Below, piece after piece: positions 32,992-42,344 of a stretch of DNA of 64,000 bases. The notes beneath the pieces were generated by a model. The model was not told the DNA's origin and ran no database searches. It saw only the letters and a program-made list of their open reading frames with translations. The position numbers were made by a program, and so were the translations under genes. Origin of the DNA: a candidate division KSB1 bacterium (lineage in GTDB: Bacteria > Zhuqueibacterota > Zhuqueibacteria > Zhuqueibacterales > Zhuqueibacteraceae); the NCBI GenBank assembly GCA_034506175.1, contig JAPDQB010000029.1:1-64000 (forward strand), given 5' to 3'. The first letter of the stretch is position 1; every line of letters starts with the position of its first letter.

Positions 32992-34129
32992 ACTCCTCCT
33001 CCGGCATGCGGCACGGCAGGCCGCCTTCTTGCAGCGGGCAATTTCCCCACAGGGGGCATTGCACCGAGCAAAGGCGGGTGACATCTTTGGCTTCGCCGGT
33101 TTTTTTGAGCAACGGTAAAATCACACGGGCGCCGGGGCGTTTATAGCGCACGTTTTCACCGAGCAGATATTTGCGGATCATCGTCAAAAAGCGATGACGA
33201 TTTAGCGACTCCGGCGCGAGAATATCATGCGGTCGCAGCTCGCGCACCGCCTGTGGAATGCGCGGGTCGTAGCTCATGTAGCCCCAATAATCGAGCTTGA
33301 TTTGCAGCAAATCCTGCGCGGCGATTTGGAGCGCCAGGCCTTCGCGCGTTTCCTCATAATCAAACACACGATTGAGAATCAGCTTTGGCGAAAAATCATT
33401 GACCACCTTGAAAAAGCGCACTGCCTCGCGCCGGTCTTTGCGCATAATCGCCTCGCCGATTTCAGTCAGCAACCTCCGGTCATTGGCGTGGCTCGGATCT
33501 TTGCAGCGGTCGAGCAAATTCTGCACGACAAATGAATTTACAAACTCACGGCGCAGCCGGCGAAAAATCGCGACTTTCAGAAAATTGTAACACTCCTGAA
33601 TCGAAGTCGGCTCCGGATTGGCCACGACGATCGTGATATCGCCAACATTGAACAGATCGATTTCATTCAACGACATGCCGGCGCCAATGTCCACCACCAC
33701 ATAATCCGCCTCCAATTTGCGCAAATGTCGAATCATCTTCAGCTTTTCCCAATGCGCGATATTCGCCAAGCCGACGACGCCGGGCGCGCCGCACACCAAC
33801 TTGAGCCCCTCAATGGGCGCCGGCAGAGCGACTTCTTCGAGAGTTTTGACGTGGCGTTGAATAAAATCATGCAGCGTTTTGCTCGGCATGTACATGCCGA
33901 GCACGGTGTGCAGATTCGCGCCGCCCAGATCGGCGTCGACCAAAGTCACCCGCAAGCCCGACTCCGCCAGCGCCATCGACAAGCTGGCACAGATCATGGT
34001 TTTGCCAATGCCGCCTTTGCCGCCGGCAACGGTAATCACTCTGGCCGGCCCGCCCTGCAGGAAATTTTCCGTGGTTAGTGAAATCACCGTTTCTGTGGAA
34101 TTGGCGTCGGTATCGTGATCCTGAATCAT
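32936..34129 (-). CDS. MinD/ParA-like ATPase with C-terminal Cys cluster
   Basis: This P-loop ATPase of about 397 residues belongs to the MinD/FleN group. It has a deviant Walker A GGKGGIGKTM, a switch region VDADLGGANLH, and VVVDIGAGMS. The C-terminal part (after about residue 300) is not in ordinary MinD. It ends with CSVQCPLWGNCP and LPCRMP, giving CX3CX5CX8C, a possible metal or Fe-S site. An upstream extension to a TTG (34276) looks unlike protein, so the ATG at 34129 is preferred. MinD-like proteins place machinery at poles or control flagellar number; the target here is unknown. The end overlaps the transporter gene. Confidence 0.82.
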   Translation of the reverse strand: MIQDHDTDANSTETVISLTTENFLQGGPARVITVAGGKGGIGKTMICASLSMALAESGLRVTLVDADLGGANLHTVLGMYMPSKTLHDFIQRHVKTLEEVALPAPIEGLKLVCGAPGVVGLANIAHWEKLKMIRHLRKLEADYVVVDIGAGMSLNEIDLFNVGDITIVVANPEPTSIQECYNFLKVAIFRRLRREFVNSFVVQNLLDRCKDPSHANDRRLLTEIGEAIMRKDRREAVRFFKVVNDFSPKLILNRVFDYEETREGLALQIAAQDLLQIKLDYWGYMSYDPRIPQAVRELRPHDILAPESLNRHRFLTMIRKYLLGENVRYKRPGARVILPLLKKTGEAKDVTRLCSVQCPLWGNCPLQEGGLPCRMPEEEFSEKLARVRKKNYAMVVT

Positions 34130-34502
34130 AAAATTTCTGTTTGCGAGCTTGCAGGCCTTTGCAGGCGCCGAGGGCTGAGCCCGTGGGGAATTTTTCGCGG
34201 ACGTGAGCTCATCATTCGCGCACGTTGTGTCCGAACTATCATCTTGAGATACCCGCAAACCTGAACGTTCGCGCAAACTTTTTCAAGACAGGAAGAGAAG
34301 ATTTATGGCAGAAAGAGCTTCAGGCTTCATGGCGGGCGGCCAAGAGTGTTTTTGATGAAAACCAATAATTTTTCTGTCATTGCTTTCGAATTGTTTTACC
34401 CATCATTGCCCTGCCTTTCCGAAAAGTTAGGAGCAGTGGCAAGGTGTCGGCGCGAAGTTCTCACTGGTAAATGCGGCATTACAACCGAGCGTATCACCTC
34501 AG
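34130..34502. other. Intergenic 373 bp with no clear gene
   Basis: Between the MinD-like gene and the PP2C pseudogene I see no supported coding frame, repeat or RNA. The right half carries no codon pattern matching its neighbours. Confidence 0.4.
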
Positions 34503-35500
34503 TTACAGATGGAGAGCAGCGTCATTCAGTAGAGCGGCTATCAATCTTTCGGCAAACTGCTCGAAGGGTTGGAGGTTTTTATCGAGCCGCAGCGCGGTGG
34601 TGAGAGAGTCAATCGCGGCGGAATAATCTTCGCTTAAAAGCGCAATGTAACCCAAAGCCTGTTCATCGTCACCATTGTCATAAAAACTCAGCGCTTGCGC
34701 CATTTCCGGCGAGCTGCCGCGAAATTCGTAGCGTTTTTCGAGAAGCTGGCGAAGCGGAAACGCCGCAAGCAAATTTTCATGAAATTGTTTTTTCGACGAC
34801 GCCGCGCTTTCCGCCACCCCGTTTTTGTTAAGCTCTGCCGCGACCGAGGCGGTTTTGCTGCCGCTCCTGCCATGGCGACCGCGCCACGGTTGCAGCCATG
34901 GCCGCAATTGCGCCAGATGCGTTTCAATTTGTTCCCGGCTCAAATAGGCATACTCGCTGCTCGCGAGACGGGCGAGAATTTCCGTCACTTCGATGTCGGA
35001 GTTTTCACGCAAAATTGTCAACAAGGCTTGTTCTTCATTGGCGGTCAAGAAGCGGCTCTCCAACTCACAACCGCAGGCTTCCGGATGGGGCTTATCCAAA
35101 AGGTGCGCACAAATTCGAGCAGGCGCTGCCGGCCCCACACCTCGCCCGAGGCATTGCGCGCGGCCAGCAAACCATCGCTGTACAAAACCAGCAAGTCATT
35201 TTGCAGCAGCGCCACGCGTTCGCTTTTCAACACGCTGGGGCCGTTTATGGCTGCGCCGGCTTCCGAGGCGGAATCCCAGAAGCCGTTGGCTGGGAGATTG
35301 GTGTTCACCGACGCGCCAAACGGGGAACCGGAGGCATTCAACAAATAAACTTTACCGGAGGTTGGGCGGTAAATCAACATCGGCAAATGGCCGGCGCTGG
35401 CGAAATGCAGCAAGCGCTTATTCTGATCGAAAATCGAATACACGGCAGTGATGGCGCAGCCATTGGCGGTATTTTGCAGTTCGAAGAGGGCGGTTTGCGG
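34503..35500 (-). pseudogene. SpoIIE/PP2C-type phosphatase, truncated and frameshifted
   Basis: On the minus strand a fragment near 35443 reads FELQNTANGCAITAVYSIFDQ and then HFASAGHLPMLIYR and LLVLYSDGLLAARN, the conserved end of SpoIIE-type protein serine phosphatases. An in-frame stop lies upstream near 35508 and the first domain is missing. A second frame takes over near the A-run at 35098-35101 (DKPHPEACG, ILRENSDIEVTEILARL) and ends with a TPR-like helical tail (ALGYIALLSEDYSAAIDSL). These phosphatases control anti-sigma partner switches. This copy is dead. Confidence 0.78.
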
Positions 35501-35863
35501 GTCCCGCTAACCAAGGCCGTGGTGGAAGCCACCTGGCGCGCCGCCCAGCTTATTGAAAGTTGACCGCCGGCAAGCAGTTCACACCACCGTCCAGGCGGTG
35601 GCTGTTGCCATTTATTTATTTTACCTGAATTTTACGTAGATAAGACCTGCCAATGACAACGCGGTGCTTGCGATTTATTATATTGCAGGTAGAGGAAAAA
35701 ACTTACTCCAGGCAAGCATAGTCATGTCACGCAATATCATCACGAAGGATGAAAACGCAGCGCAGACATCCTATTTGCTCTGTAATTGGTATGAGGTCAT
35801 TTTTTACCTGATGTTTTTGTTTTGTACAAAAATCCAAAAGTTCAAACGATTTTAGGGAGGTGT

Positions 35864-36496
35864 ATGATGGGCTTTGTGTTACGAGTTTTTAGTCTGGTGA
35901 TAAGTATATTCTGCTTTTCAGCGACGCTGGTCTCGGCGCAAAAAACCTTTGTCGAGCCGGGCAGCAAAAAGTCCTTTCCTGCAGAAGTTTCTTTTTCTTT
36001 TGACGGAACTGACTACACGCTCATTGCCACCGGCGCTTCCGAGCTGAAAAGGACGCGCGAAGACAAGTCGCAAAGCTTGTTTACTCTGGCGCATTATATT
36101 CAAACACCGCCCACGGGATCGGCGCTGACCATTTATGACGCAATTCTCAAAAGCAACAGCGCCAAGCAGGTCACCATGAGTTTCAACGATGATATTGAGG
36201 CGGAAAAATTCGGGCGGATTTTTGCGCGATGGTTCCAGCGCGTCGGCACCACGGCGGAGTTGCAAAAAGTGAAGAAAAGCTACGACACGCTGATTGAAGC
36301 CATTTCGGGCGCGATTAAGGAGAATGATCAATACACGTTTCGCTGGCTGTCGCCCGGCAAGCTGATCGTGGCCGTTCCCGGCAAGCCGGTGAAGGTGATC
36401 AACGATGCGGCCTTTGCGCAATTGTTTTGGAAAGTGTGGCTGGGAGAATTGTCACCGCTTAAGCGCGTGGATTTGGTGCGGCTGATCACCTCTTAG
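35864..36496 (+). CDS. Exported chalcone isomerase-like protein
   Basis: This 210-residue protein has a signal peptide ending near SAQ (residue about 25) and then a chalcone isomerase-like fold. Recognisable stretches are SFDGTDYTLIATGASELKRT, KQVTMSFNDDIEAEKFG and LFWKVWLGELSPLKRV. The bacterial relatives are periplasmic and probably not true chalcone isomerases; several bind fatty acids or related ligands. AGGGAGG (35854-35860) sets the start at 35864 or 35867. It leads a cluster with a DUF5666 gene and a TolC-HlyD-ABC set on the same strand. Confidence 0.82.
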   Translation: MMGFVLRVFSLVISIFCFSATLVSAQKTFVEPGSKKSFPAEVSFSFDGTDYTLIATGASELKRTREDKSQSLFTLAHYIQTPPTGSALTIYDAILKSNSAKQVTMSFNDDIEAEKFGRIFARWFQRVGTTAELQKVKKSYDTLIEAISGAIKENDQYTFRWLSPGKLIVAVPGKPVKVINDAAFAQLFWKVWLGELSPLKRVDLVRLITS

Positions 36497-36547
36497 CCAA
36501 AAAAACTGAGATGGTAACTGAACGATTTTGAAATTTAGGAGCAGATC

Positions 36548-37129
36548 ATGAAAAAGTTTTTGTTCGAATTCACCTTGATTGCCGGCCTTTTGTTTTTGGC
36601 ATGGGCGCCGCCTGGCCATTCGCAAAATCAGGTCGGGGCGAAGATTGATGTTTTCAAAACGCTGAAAGTCGGGCAATGGGTTCAGCTCGAAGGGGTTCCG
36701 CAAAAGGATTTGTCGGTTCTGGCAACCGAGATCAAGTTTTTGACCGGTGATTTTCAAGATGATGACTGGGAGGTTTTTGGCGAGGTGCGCGCCGTTTACC
36801 GCGAAAGAAAGGAGTTTCAAATTTTGGGCTTGAAAGTCAAGGTGGACGACAAAACAGGTTTTGAAACCAAGGAGACCGCCGGAAAATTCAAAAGTTTTAA
36901 TGACCTGAAGGCCGGCATGCTGGTTGAAATTGAAGGATCGTATTTAAAAGACGGGACTTTTTTGGCCGAAGAAGTTCAGGATGAAACCAAAGGAAAGGCC
37001 GAAGAAGCCGGCACCGTGACTTTGGTCGGCAAGGTGGAGAAATTTGATCCGAACCAGCGGAAGATTACTGTGATGGGCATCACCTTTGCCATTACGGACA
37101 AGACCCAGGCCAAGTCCAAGATCAAGTAA
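36548..37129 (+). CDS. Exported DUF5666 domain protein
   Basis: This 193-residue protein has a signal peptide (MKKFLFEFTLIAGLLFLAWA). Its body consists of repeated small beta-barrel modules (GQWVQLEGVPQ, LKVGQW, LKAGMLVEIEGSY, AGTVTLVGKVEK), typical of DUF5666. These OB-like domains may bind ligands; function is not established. It follows the chalcone isomerase-like gene by 51 bp, with an AGGAG sequence before the ATG, and precedes the TolC gene. Confidence 0.8.
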   Translation: MKKFLFEFTLIAGLLFLAWAPPGHSQNQVGAKIDVFKTLKVGQWVQLEGVPQKDLSVLATEIKFLTGDFQDDDWEVFGEVRAVYRERKEFQILGLKVKVDDKTGFETKETAGKFKSFNDLKAGMLVEIEGSYLKDGTFLAEEVQDETKGKAEEAGTVTLVGKVEKFDPNQRKITVMGITFAITDKTQAKSKIK

Positions 37130-37187
37130 ACACGGTAGTGCATCAACGCTGTCATCATTCAAGGTTAAACAAAGGCTGGGTGAAGCT

Positions 37188-38795
37188 ATGGAAAGAGCAA
37201 GCATCTTTGGACCCCGGCGGCTGCACCGAATGCCGCGGCCAGGGCGTGGACTCCACGCTGCCATGACAGGCCTGGCATTTTTGCTGTTGGTCGCAAGCCA
37301 GGTTTTTGCACGCCAAGCGGACAGCACCGTGGCGGCCAATGGCCGGCTTGACTACAGGCCATACAGCGAGGCGGAAATTGCCACGGTGTTGCAACGGCCG
37401 CTGACGATGGAGGATTGCATCCGCATCGCGCTGCGGAAAAACATTCAACTGCGGATGGCCGAGGGCAATCTGGCCCGAGCGGAAGCCTCTCATACCGGCA
37501 GCTACGGCAAATTTTTGCCGGTTTTCAGTTTGGAAGGCGGCCGGGTCAACACCCTCTTGAAGGAGCCTCAACAGTTTAAGAGACCCAATGATTTGCCGGA
37601 TTCGCTCGGCGGGCTGGTGGAGGCGCGCTTTGACAACCAGGCGACGATTTTCGGCTCGGCGCAATTGTTCCTGCCCACAGGCGCAACCTTTCAGGCTGTG
37701 ACCGATTTTCTGCACGACGTGCGTTCGCCGTTTGGCAATCCCATCTCCAAAAATGACAATCGCAGCTACGAATTTAGCCTGACGCAACCGCTGTTGCGCG
37801 GCTTCGGCCCGACCGTCGCCCGCAGTTCACTGATTTCCACCGGCTACGACCGGCAGATTGAAGAAAAGCTTTTATTGAACTCACGCCTGCAAACGGTGTT
37901 TGCCATCAAGCGTGCCTATTACGATGCGTTGCTGGCTCGCGAGTTGGTGAAGGTGAATGAAGCTGCGGTGCGCAGCGATTCGATCCTGATCGAGGCTTCG
38001 GCGGCATTGATTGAGGCCAAGAAGGCCTCCCGCCGTGATGTTTTGAGCGCGCAAATTCGTTTTGCCGATGATCGCGCCGCACTCATTGCCAGCCAAACCG
38101 ACTATGAGCTTGCGCTTGACAATCTCAAGAACGTCATGGGCATCGCCATTGATCAGCCCCTGACCCTGGAAGAGAAAGGACTCGAGTACGAGCCCATTAC
38201 CCTGGATGAAAAGCAGATGGTGCAACTGGCCCTCCAAAACAACCCGTCGTTGCAAGGCACCGAGCTTGGCATCAAGCGCAGCCGTATTCAGTTGCGGGTC
38301 GCTAAAAACGAGCTGCTGCCGCAGCTTGATCTGGTTGCCGCCTACTCTTCCAATTTGGAAAAAGATGTGGTGTTGAACCAAAGCATGAGCCACAGCAGCG
38401 GCTGGCAGGCCAACTTGAAATTGAGCTATTCGTTTTTAAGCCGCGACGCCGCCGCCAAGGCCGAGAACGCCGAAATCGCGCTCCGGCAGCAGGAAGACCG
38501 CTTGCTGGATCAGCAACGCCAGATCATGGTCAACGTTCGTGACATTGTGCGCAGCGTCTACACCTCCACCGAGGAAATCAACGCCATCAAGCGCAGCATC
38601 GAGGTGGCGGAGGATAAATATGCTTTCGCCACGACCATGTTCAGCCTGGGGCGGGCCTCGAACTTTGACATTACCGACGCCCAGGAATTTTTGTTGAAGG
38701 CGAGAAATCAATATTTGCGCAAATTGGTCGAATATCATACCCGTCTGGCATTGTTGGAGAGCCTGACCGGCCAGGCCGTTACGCCTGCCAGATAA
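37188..38795 (+). CDS. TolC-family outer membrane efflux protein
   Basis: This 535-residue outer membrane factor has a signal peptide (hydrophobic MTGLAFLLLVASQVFA around residues 25-40). Two OEP repeats have the usual long helices (LTMEDCIRIALRKNIQL near 80-96; EEKLLLNSRLQTVFAIKRAYYDALLA; later FATTMFSLGRASNFDITDAQEFLL). It forms the outer channel of a tripartite pump with the HlyD-like adaptor, ABC ATPase and permease downstream. The ATG at 37188 is chosen over an upstream frame that overlaps the DUF5666 gene. Confidence 0.9.
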   Translation: MERASIFGPRRLHRMPRPGRGLHAAMTGLAFLLLVASQVFARQADSTVAANGRLDYRPYSEAEIATVLQRPLTMEDCIRIALRKNIQLRMAEGNLARAEASHTGSYGKFLPVFSLEGGRVNTLLKEPQQFKRPNDLPDSLGGLVEARFDNQATIFGSAQLFLPTGATFQAVTDFLHDVRSPFGNPISKNDNRSYEFSLTQPLLRGFGPTVARSSLISTGYDRQIEEKLLLNSRLQTVFAIKRAYYDALLARELVKVNEAAVRSDSILIEASAALIEAKKASRRDVLSAQIRFADDRAALIASQTDYELALDNLKNVMGIAIDQPLTLEEKGLEYEPITLDEKQMVQLALQNNPSLQGTELGIKRSRIQLRVAKNELLPQLDLVAAYSSNLEKDVVLNQSMSHSSGWQANLKLSYSFLSRDAAAKAENAEIALRQQEDRLLDQQRQIMVNVRDIVRSVYTSTEEINAIKRSIEVAEDKYAFATTMFSLGRASNFDITDAQEFLLKARNQYLRKLVEYHTRLALLESLTGQAVTPAR

Positions 38796-38845
38796 TGCCG
38801 GCCATTGTCGATCAATTCATATTCAACCAGCAGGAGGTCGATCCC

Positions 38846-40063
38846 ATGAAAAAAATTTTCGAGATGATTGCAGCCAGCTTTTCCGCTCAAAACCGCCGCA
38901 AAACTTTTATGGTTGTGGCGCCGGTGGTGGCCGTGCTTTTTGTCAGCAGTTCGCTGTTGGTTTCAGAAACGGAATCGACGAACATTCCCACGATCAGGGT
39001 CAAGCGCGGTGATGTCACCATAAAAATTACGGAGAGCGGCGAGTTGCGCGCCCAAGACCAGGTGACAATCAGCGCCGTAACCGACAAGCAGATTTTGTGG
39101 TTGGTTCCGGAGGGACAATGGGTGGAAGAAGGCGATACCCTGATCAAATTCGAGTCGGAAAAATATATCATTTCCCGCGGCGAAGCCGAATCCTCACTAT
39201 TGATTGCGAAATCGGACCTGGTACGGGCGCAAAGCGATCTGGAGGGCCAGCTTGCCAAAGAAGAGGCGGCGCGCAAGAATTTTGAGGCGCTTCCCGAATT
39301 GGCGAAAAAAGGCTTCATCCAGGAGAGCGAGGTGGAGCAAACCCGCCTGGCCTACATGGAAATCAAATCCCGAACCCGGGCGCTGCAAGCGGCCGTGGAT
39401 GCGGCGCGCGCCAATGTGGAGCGCACCGAGCGTGCCGTCGCGCAGCAAGACCGCAAGTTGCGTCAGGGCGTGGTTTTGGCACCGCGCGCCGGTCTGGTGG
39501 TTTACGCCGTCACCGGCGATGCGGAAAATCAGAAAAAAATCTCCGTCGGCATGATTCCGTTCGAGGGGATGGATTTGATGTATTTGCCGGATGTCTCCTC
39601 CATGATGGTCGACACGGAGATTAGTGAAGTGGATCTCGCCAAGGCGCAAATCGGCCAGGCGGTGGACATCCGCCTGGACGCCTATCCGGATGTGCTGTTC
39701 AAGGGCGAAATCATTTATATTGCCGATTTGGCCAAGCGCAAGATCAGCCGCATCACCGGCAAGGCGACCGGCGCCAAAGTTTTTGACGTCACCGTAAAGG
39801 TGCTCGATCAGGATCGCCGGCTCAAACCGGGGTTGACGGCCACGCTCGATATTATCGTCAATCAGCGCAGGGATGTCTTGTATATTCCGCTCGAAGCCGT
39901 CTTTCTCGATGAACAGGATCAAACCATCGCCTACGTCAAGAGCGGCGGCAAAATTAAAAGCCAGCCAATCCAAATCATCGAAAGTAACGACCGGGTGGCG
40001 GTGGTGCAGGAAGGCTTGAAGGAAGGCGAAGAGGTGTTGCTCGGCCGCCCCACCTCGATTTAA
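38846..40063 (+). CDS. Periplasmic adaptor (HlyD/MacA-type)
   Basis: This 405-residue membrane fusion protein has an N-terminal helix (MVVAPVVAVLFVSSSLLV), a biotinyl-lipoyl-like domain split around a long coiled coil (about residues 110-210, ESSLLIAKSDLVRAQSDLEG), then a beta-barrel and C-terminal domain (DISEVDLAKAQIGQAV-type stretch). It links the inner-membrane permease to TolC. The start at 38846 follows a clear AGGAGG (38831-38836). Together with the genes before and after it matches a MacAB-TolC-type exporter. Confidence 0.9.
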   Translation: MKKIFEMIAASFSAQNRRKTFMVVAPVVAVLFVSSSLLVSETESTNIPTIRVKRGDVTIKITESGELRAQDQVTISAVTDKQILWLVPEGQWVEEGDTLIKFESEKYIISRGEAESSLLIAKSDLVRAQSDLEGQLAKEEAARKNFEALPELAKKGFIQESEVEQTRLAYMEIKSRTRALQAAVDAARANVERTERAVAQQDRKLRQGVVLAPRAGLVVYAVTGDAENQKKISVGMIPFEGMDLMYLPDVSSMMVDTEISEVDLAKAQIGQAVDIRLDAYPDVLFKGEIIYIADLAKRKISRITGKATGAKVFDVTVKVLDQDRRLKPGLTATLDIIVNQRRDVLYIPLEAVFLDEQDQTIAYVKSGGKIKSQPIQIIESNDRVAVVQEGLKEGEEVLLGRPTSI

Positions 40064-40098
40064 ATGAACGCGAATCCACGTCCACAGGGAGAAAAACC

Positions 40099-40824
40099 AT
40101 GCTCGTCGAAGTGAAAGACTTGACGCGAAAATATGTGATGGGTGAGACCGAGGTGCATGCTTTGCGCGGTGTGTCGCTGAGCGTGGAGCGCGGCGAATTT
40201 GTGGCGATTATGGGGCCTTCCGGCTCCGGCAAGTCGACGCTGATGCATTTGCTGGGCTGCCTGGACCGCCCCACCACTGGCACCTATAGGCTGGGCGGCA
40301 CGCCGGTTGAAAAGCTGACGGATCAGGAACTGTCGCGGCTGCGCAACCGCAAAGTCGGGTTTGTTTTTCAAACTTTCAACCTCATCGCCCAGCTCAACGT
40401 GATGGAAAACGTCGAAGTGCCGCTGATTTACATGGGGTTGGAAAGTGCCAAGCGCCAACGCCTTTGCGCGGAAGTGCTCGAGGCGGTGGGCTTGGGCCAT
40501 CGCGGCACGCACCGGCCCAATGAGCTTTCCGGTGGCGAAAATCAGCGCGTAGCCATTGCTCGTGCCCTGGTGACGAGTCCGGATATTATTCTTGCCGACG
40601 AGCCGACCGGCAATCTCGACACCAAAACCGGCAACGAGATCATGGAGATTCTGCGGGATTTGAACGAGCGCGGCACCACCATCGTGCTGGTCACGCACGA
40701 AATTTCCAAAGCCAAATGGGCGCGGCGCATCATTCACATGCAAGACGGCCGCATCTTGCGCGAGCTGACCGGCGGCCAAATTCAGCAACTGGTGGATTTG
40801 TTTCAGGACTTGCCACAGGCGTAG
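40099..40824 (+). CDS. MacB/LolD-type ABC transporter ATP-binding protein
   Basis: This 241-residue ABC ATPase has Walker [12 protein letters not shown] (about 38-48), a Q-loop [10 protein letters not shown], the signature [13 protein letters not shown] (Glu where most have Gln) and Walker [13 protein letters not shown]. It powers the permease at 40866-42101. It lies 36 bp after the adaptor gene. Confidence 0.93.
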   Translation: MLVEVKDLTRKYVMGETEVHALRGVSLSVERGEFVAIMGPSGSGKSTLMHLLGCLDRPTTGTYRLGGTPVEKLTDQELSRLRNRKVGFVFQTFNLIAQLNVMENVEVPLIYMGLESAKRQRLCAEVLEAVGLGHRGTHRPNELSGGENQRVAIARALVTSPDIILADEPTGNLDTKTGNEIMEILRDLNERGTTIVLVTHEISKAKWARRIIHMQDGRILRELTGGQIQQLVDLFQDLPQA

Positions 40825-40865
40825 AACTCCGAATACATTCATCCCAAAATTGACACCGGAATTTT

Positions 40866-42101
40866 ATGCAATACTCTGAAAGTTTGCGCATCGGGATCAA
40901 AAGTATTTTGGTCCATAAATTGCGCTCGTTCCTCACCACGCTGGGCGTGATCTTCGGCGTCGCCGCGGTGATTTCGATGCTGTCGATCGGGGAAGGCGCC
41001 AAACGCGCCGCGATCGAGCAAATCAAGCTTTTGGGCACCAATAATATTCGCGTCAATCACCTCAAGCTGACCGGAACGCAGGCCGAAGAGGCGGAGAAGA
41101 AATTTTCCGACGGCTTGAGCTATAACGATGGCCGCTTGATCCGCGCCAATCTGCCGAACGTCAAAGGCGTGGCGCCGCTCAAATTCGTCGAAATCGAGGT
41201 GTTGTTTGGCAACAAGGAATCCACCGGCCGCGTCATTGGCACCGATGAAGCTTACCAGTGGGTTACCAATTTTTATCCGCGTGATGGGCGTTTCATTACG
41301 AACATGGATGTGCTGGAGTCGAAACGGGTTTGTGTCATTGGCGCAGAAGTCCGCCAGGAGCTTTTTGGCTATCGCAATCCCATCGGCCGACGGCTGAAAA
41401 TCGGCGACTTCTGGTTCACCGTGGTCGGCGTCATGGAGCCGAAAACCGTCAAGGAAGGCAAAACCTCGGTGATCAAGCTGCGCAACATCAACAAAGATAT
41501 TTACATTCCGATCACCACGGCGCTCAAACGCTTTACGGAGGAGGACCGCCCGAATTTTATCGAAGAGATTGCCGTTCAGGTGCAAAACGAAGACGAAGTC
41601 GTTCCGACTGCCGAAATTGTCAAGCGCCTGCTTTACCGCACCCACAACGGCGTCAATGATTACGAGATCGTCATTCCGGCCGAGCTGATCGCGCAAAGCC
41701 AGAGAACCCAGCGCGTCTTCAATATCGTCATGGGCTCGATCGCCGCCATTTCCTTATTGGTCGGCGGCATCGGCATCATGAACATCATGCTCGCCAGCGT
41801 CACCGAACGCACGAAAGAGATCGGCACGCGGCGCGCGCTCGGCGCCACTGAGCAGGATATCATGGGCCAGTTTCTCAATGAGACGGTTTTGATCAGCGTC
41901 ACCGGCGGCATCATCGGCATCATTTTGGGCACGGTGATGGCCAAAGCCATCAACCTGTTTGCAGGATGGGATACGGTGATTGCGCTCTACAGTGTGGTGG
42001 TCGCCTTTGGCATCTCGGCGCTGGTGGGAATCGTGTTCGGGCTTTACCCGGCGCGCAAAGCCGCCAAGATGGACCCGATTGCGGCGCTGCGGTTCGAGTG
42101 A
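40866..42101 (+). CDS. MacB-like ABC transporter permease (FtsX family)
   Basis: This 411-residue permease has an N-terminal helix (LRSFLTTLGVIFGVAAVISML), a periplasmic MacB_PCD domain (about residues 45-260) and three C-terminal FtsX helices (AAISLLVGGIGIMNIMLASV, VTGGIIGIILGTVMA, VVAFGISALVGIVFGLYPA), ending RKAAKMDPIAALRFE. MacB-type permeases work as mechanotransmitters that push substrates (peptides, lipids, toxins) through TolC. It is the last gene of the efflux set. Confidence 0.92.
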   Translation: MQYSESLRIGIKSILVHKLRSFLTTLGVIFGVAAVISMLSIGEGAKRAAIEQIKLLGTNNIRVNHLKLTGTQAEEAEKKFSDGLSYNDGRLIRANLPNVKGVAPLKFVEIEVLFGNKESTGRVIGTDEAYQWVTNFYPRDGRFITNMDVLESKRVCVIGAEVRQELFGYRNPIGRRLKIGDFWFTVVGVMEPKTVKEGKTSVIKLRNINKDIYIPITTALKRFTEEDRPNFIEEIAVQVQNEDEVVPTAEIVKRLLYRTHNGVNDYEIVIPAELIAQSQRTQRVFNIVMGSIAAISLLVGGIGIMNIMLASVTERTKEIGTRRALGATEQDIMGQFLNETVLISVTGGIIGIILGTVMAKAINLFAGWDTVIALYSVVVAFGISALVGIVFGLYPARKAAKMDPIAALRFE

Positions 42102-42131
42102 TTTGTCCGGAACAAGCGTTTGCATAAAATC

Positions 42132-42167
42132 TCGCCTTGCCAAACTGACGATGAGTTGGCAAGGCGA
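42132..42167 (+). terminator. Hairpin after the efflux operon
   Basis: TCGCCTTGCCAA (42132-42143) and TTGGCAAGGCGA (42156-42167) form a perfect 12-bp stem, followed within about 15 nt by TTTTCGGCTTTTTTTC. It is a likely end of the TolC-HlyD-ABC transcript. Confidence 0.7.
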
Positions 42168-42344
42168 TGTTGTTTTCGGCTTTTTTTCACAAAAAACTTG
42201 ACTTGCACAAAAAAAATTATTATACTTCGACACTTTTCTTTCTGCTTCGTCACATTTCACCGGGCTGTGGGCAGCGGCAGATATGGGTTGCGGTGACAGG
42301 TCCTAATTTTTACCCTCATCAATTTAACGACGGTGGATGGTTGA

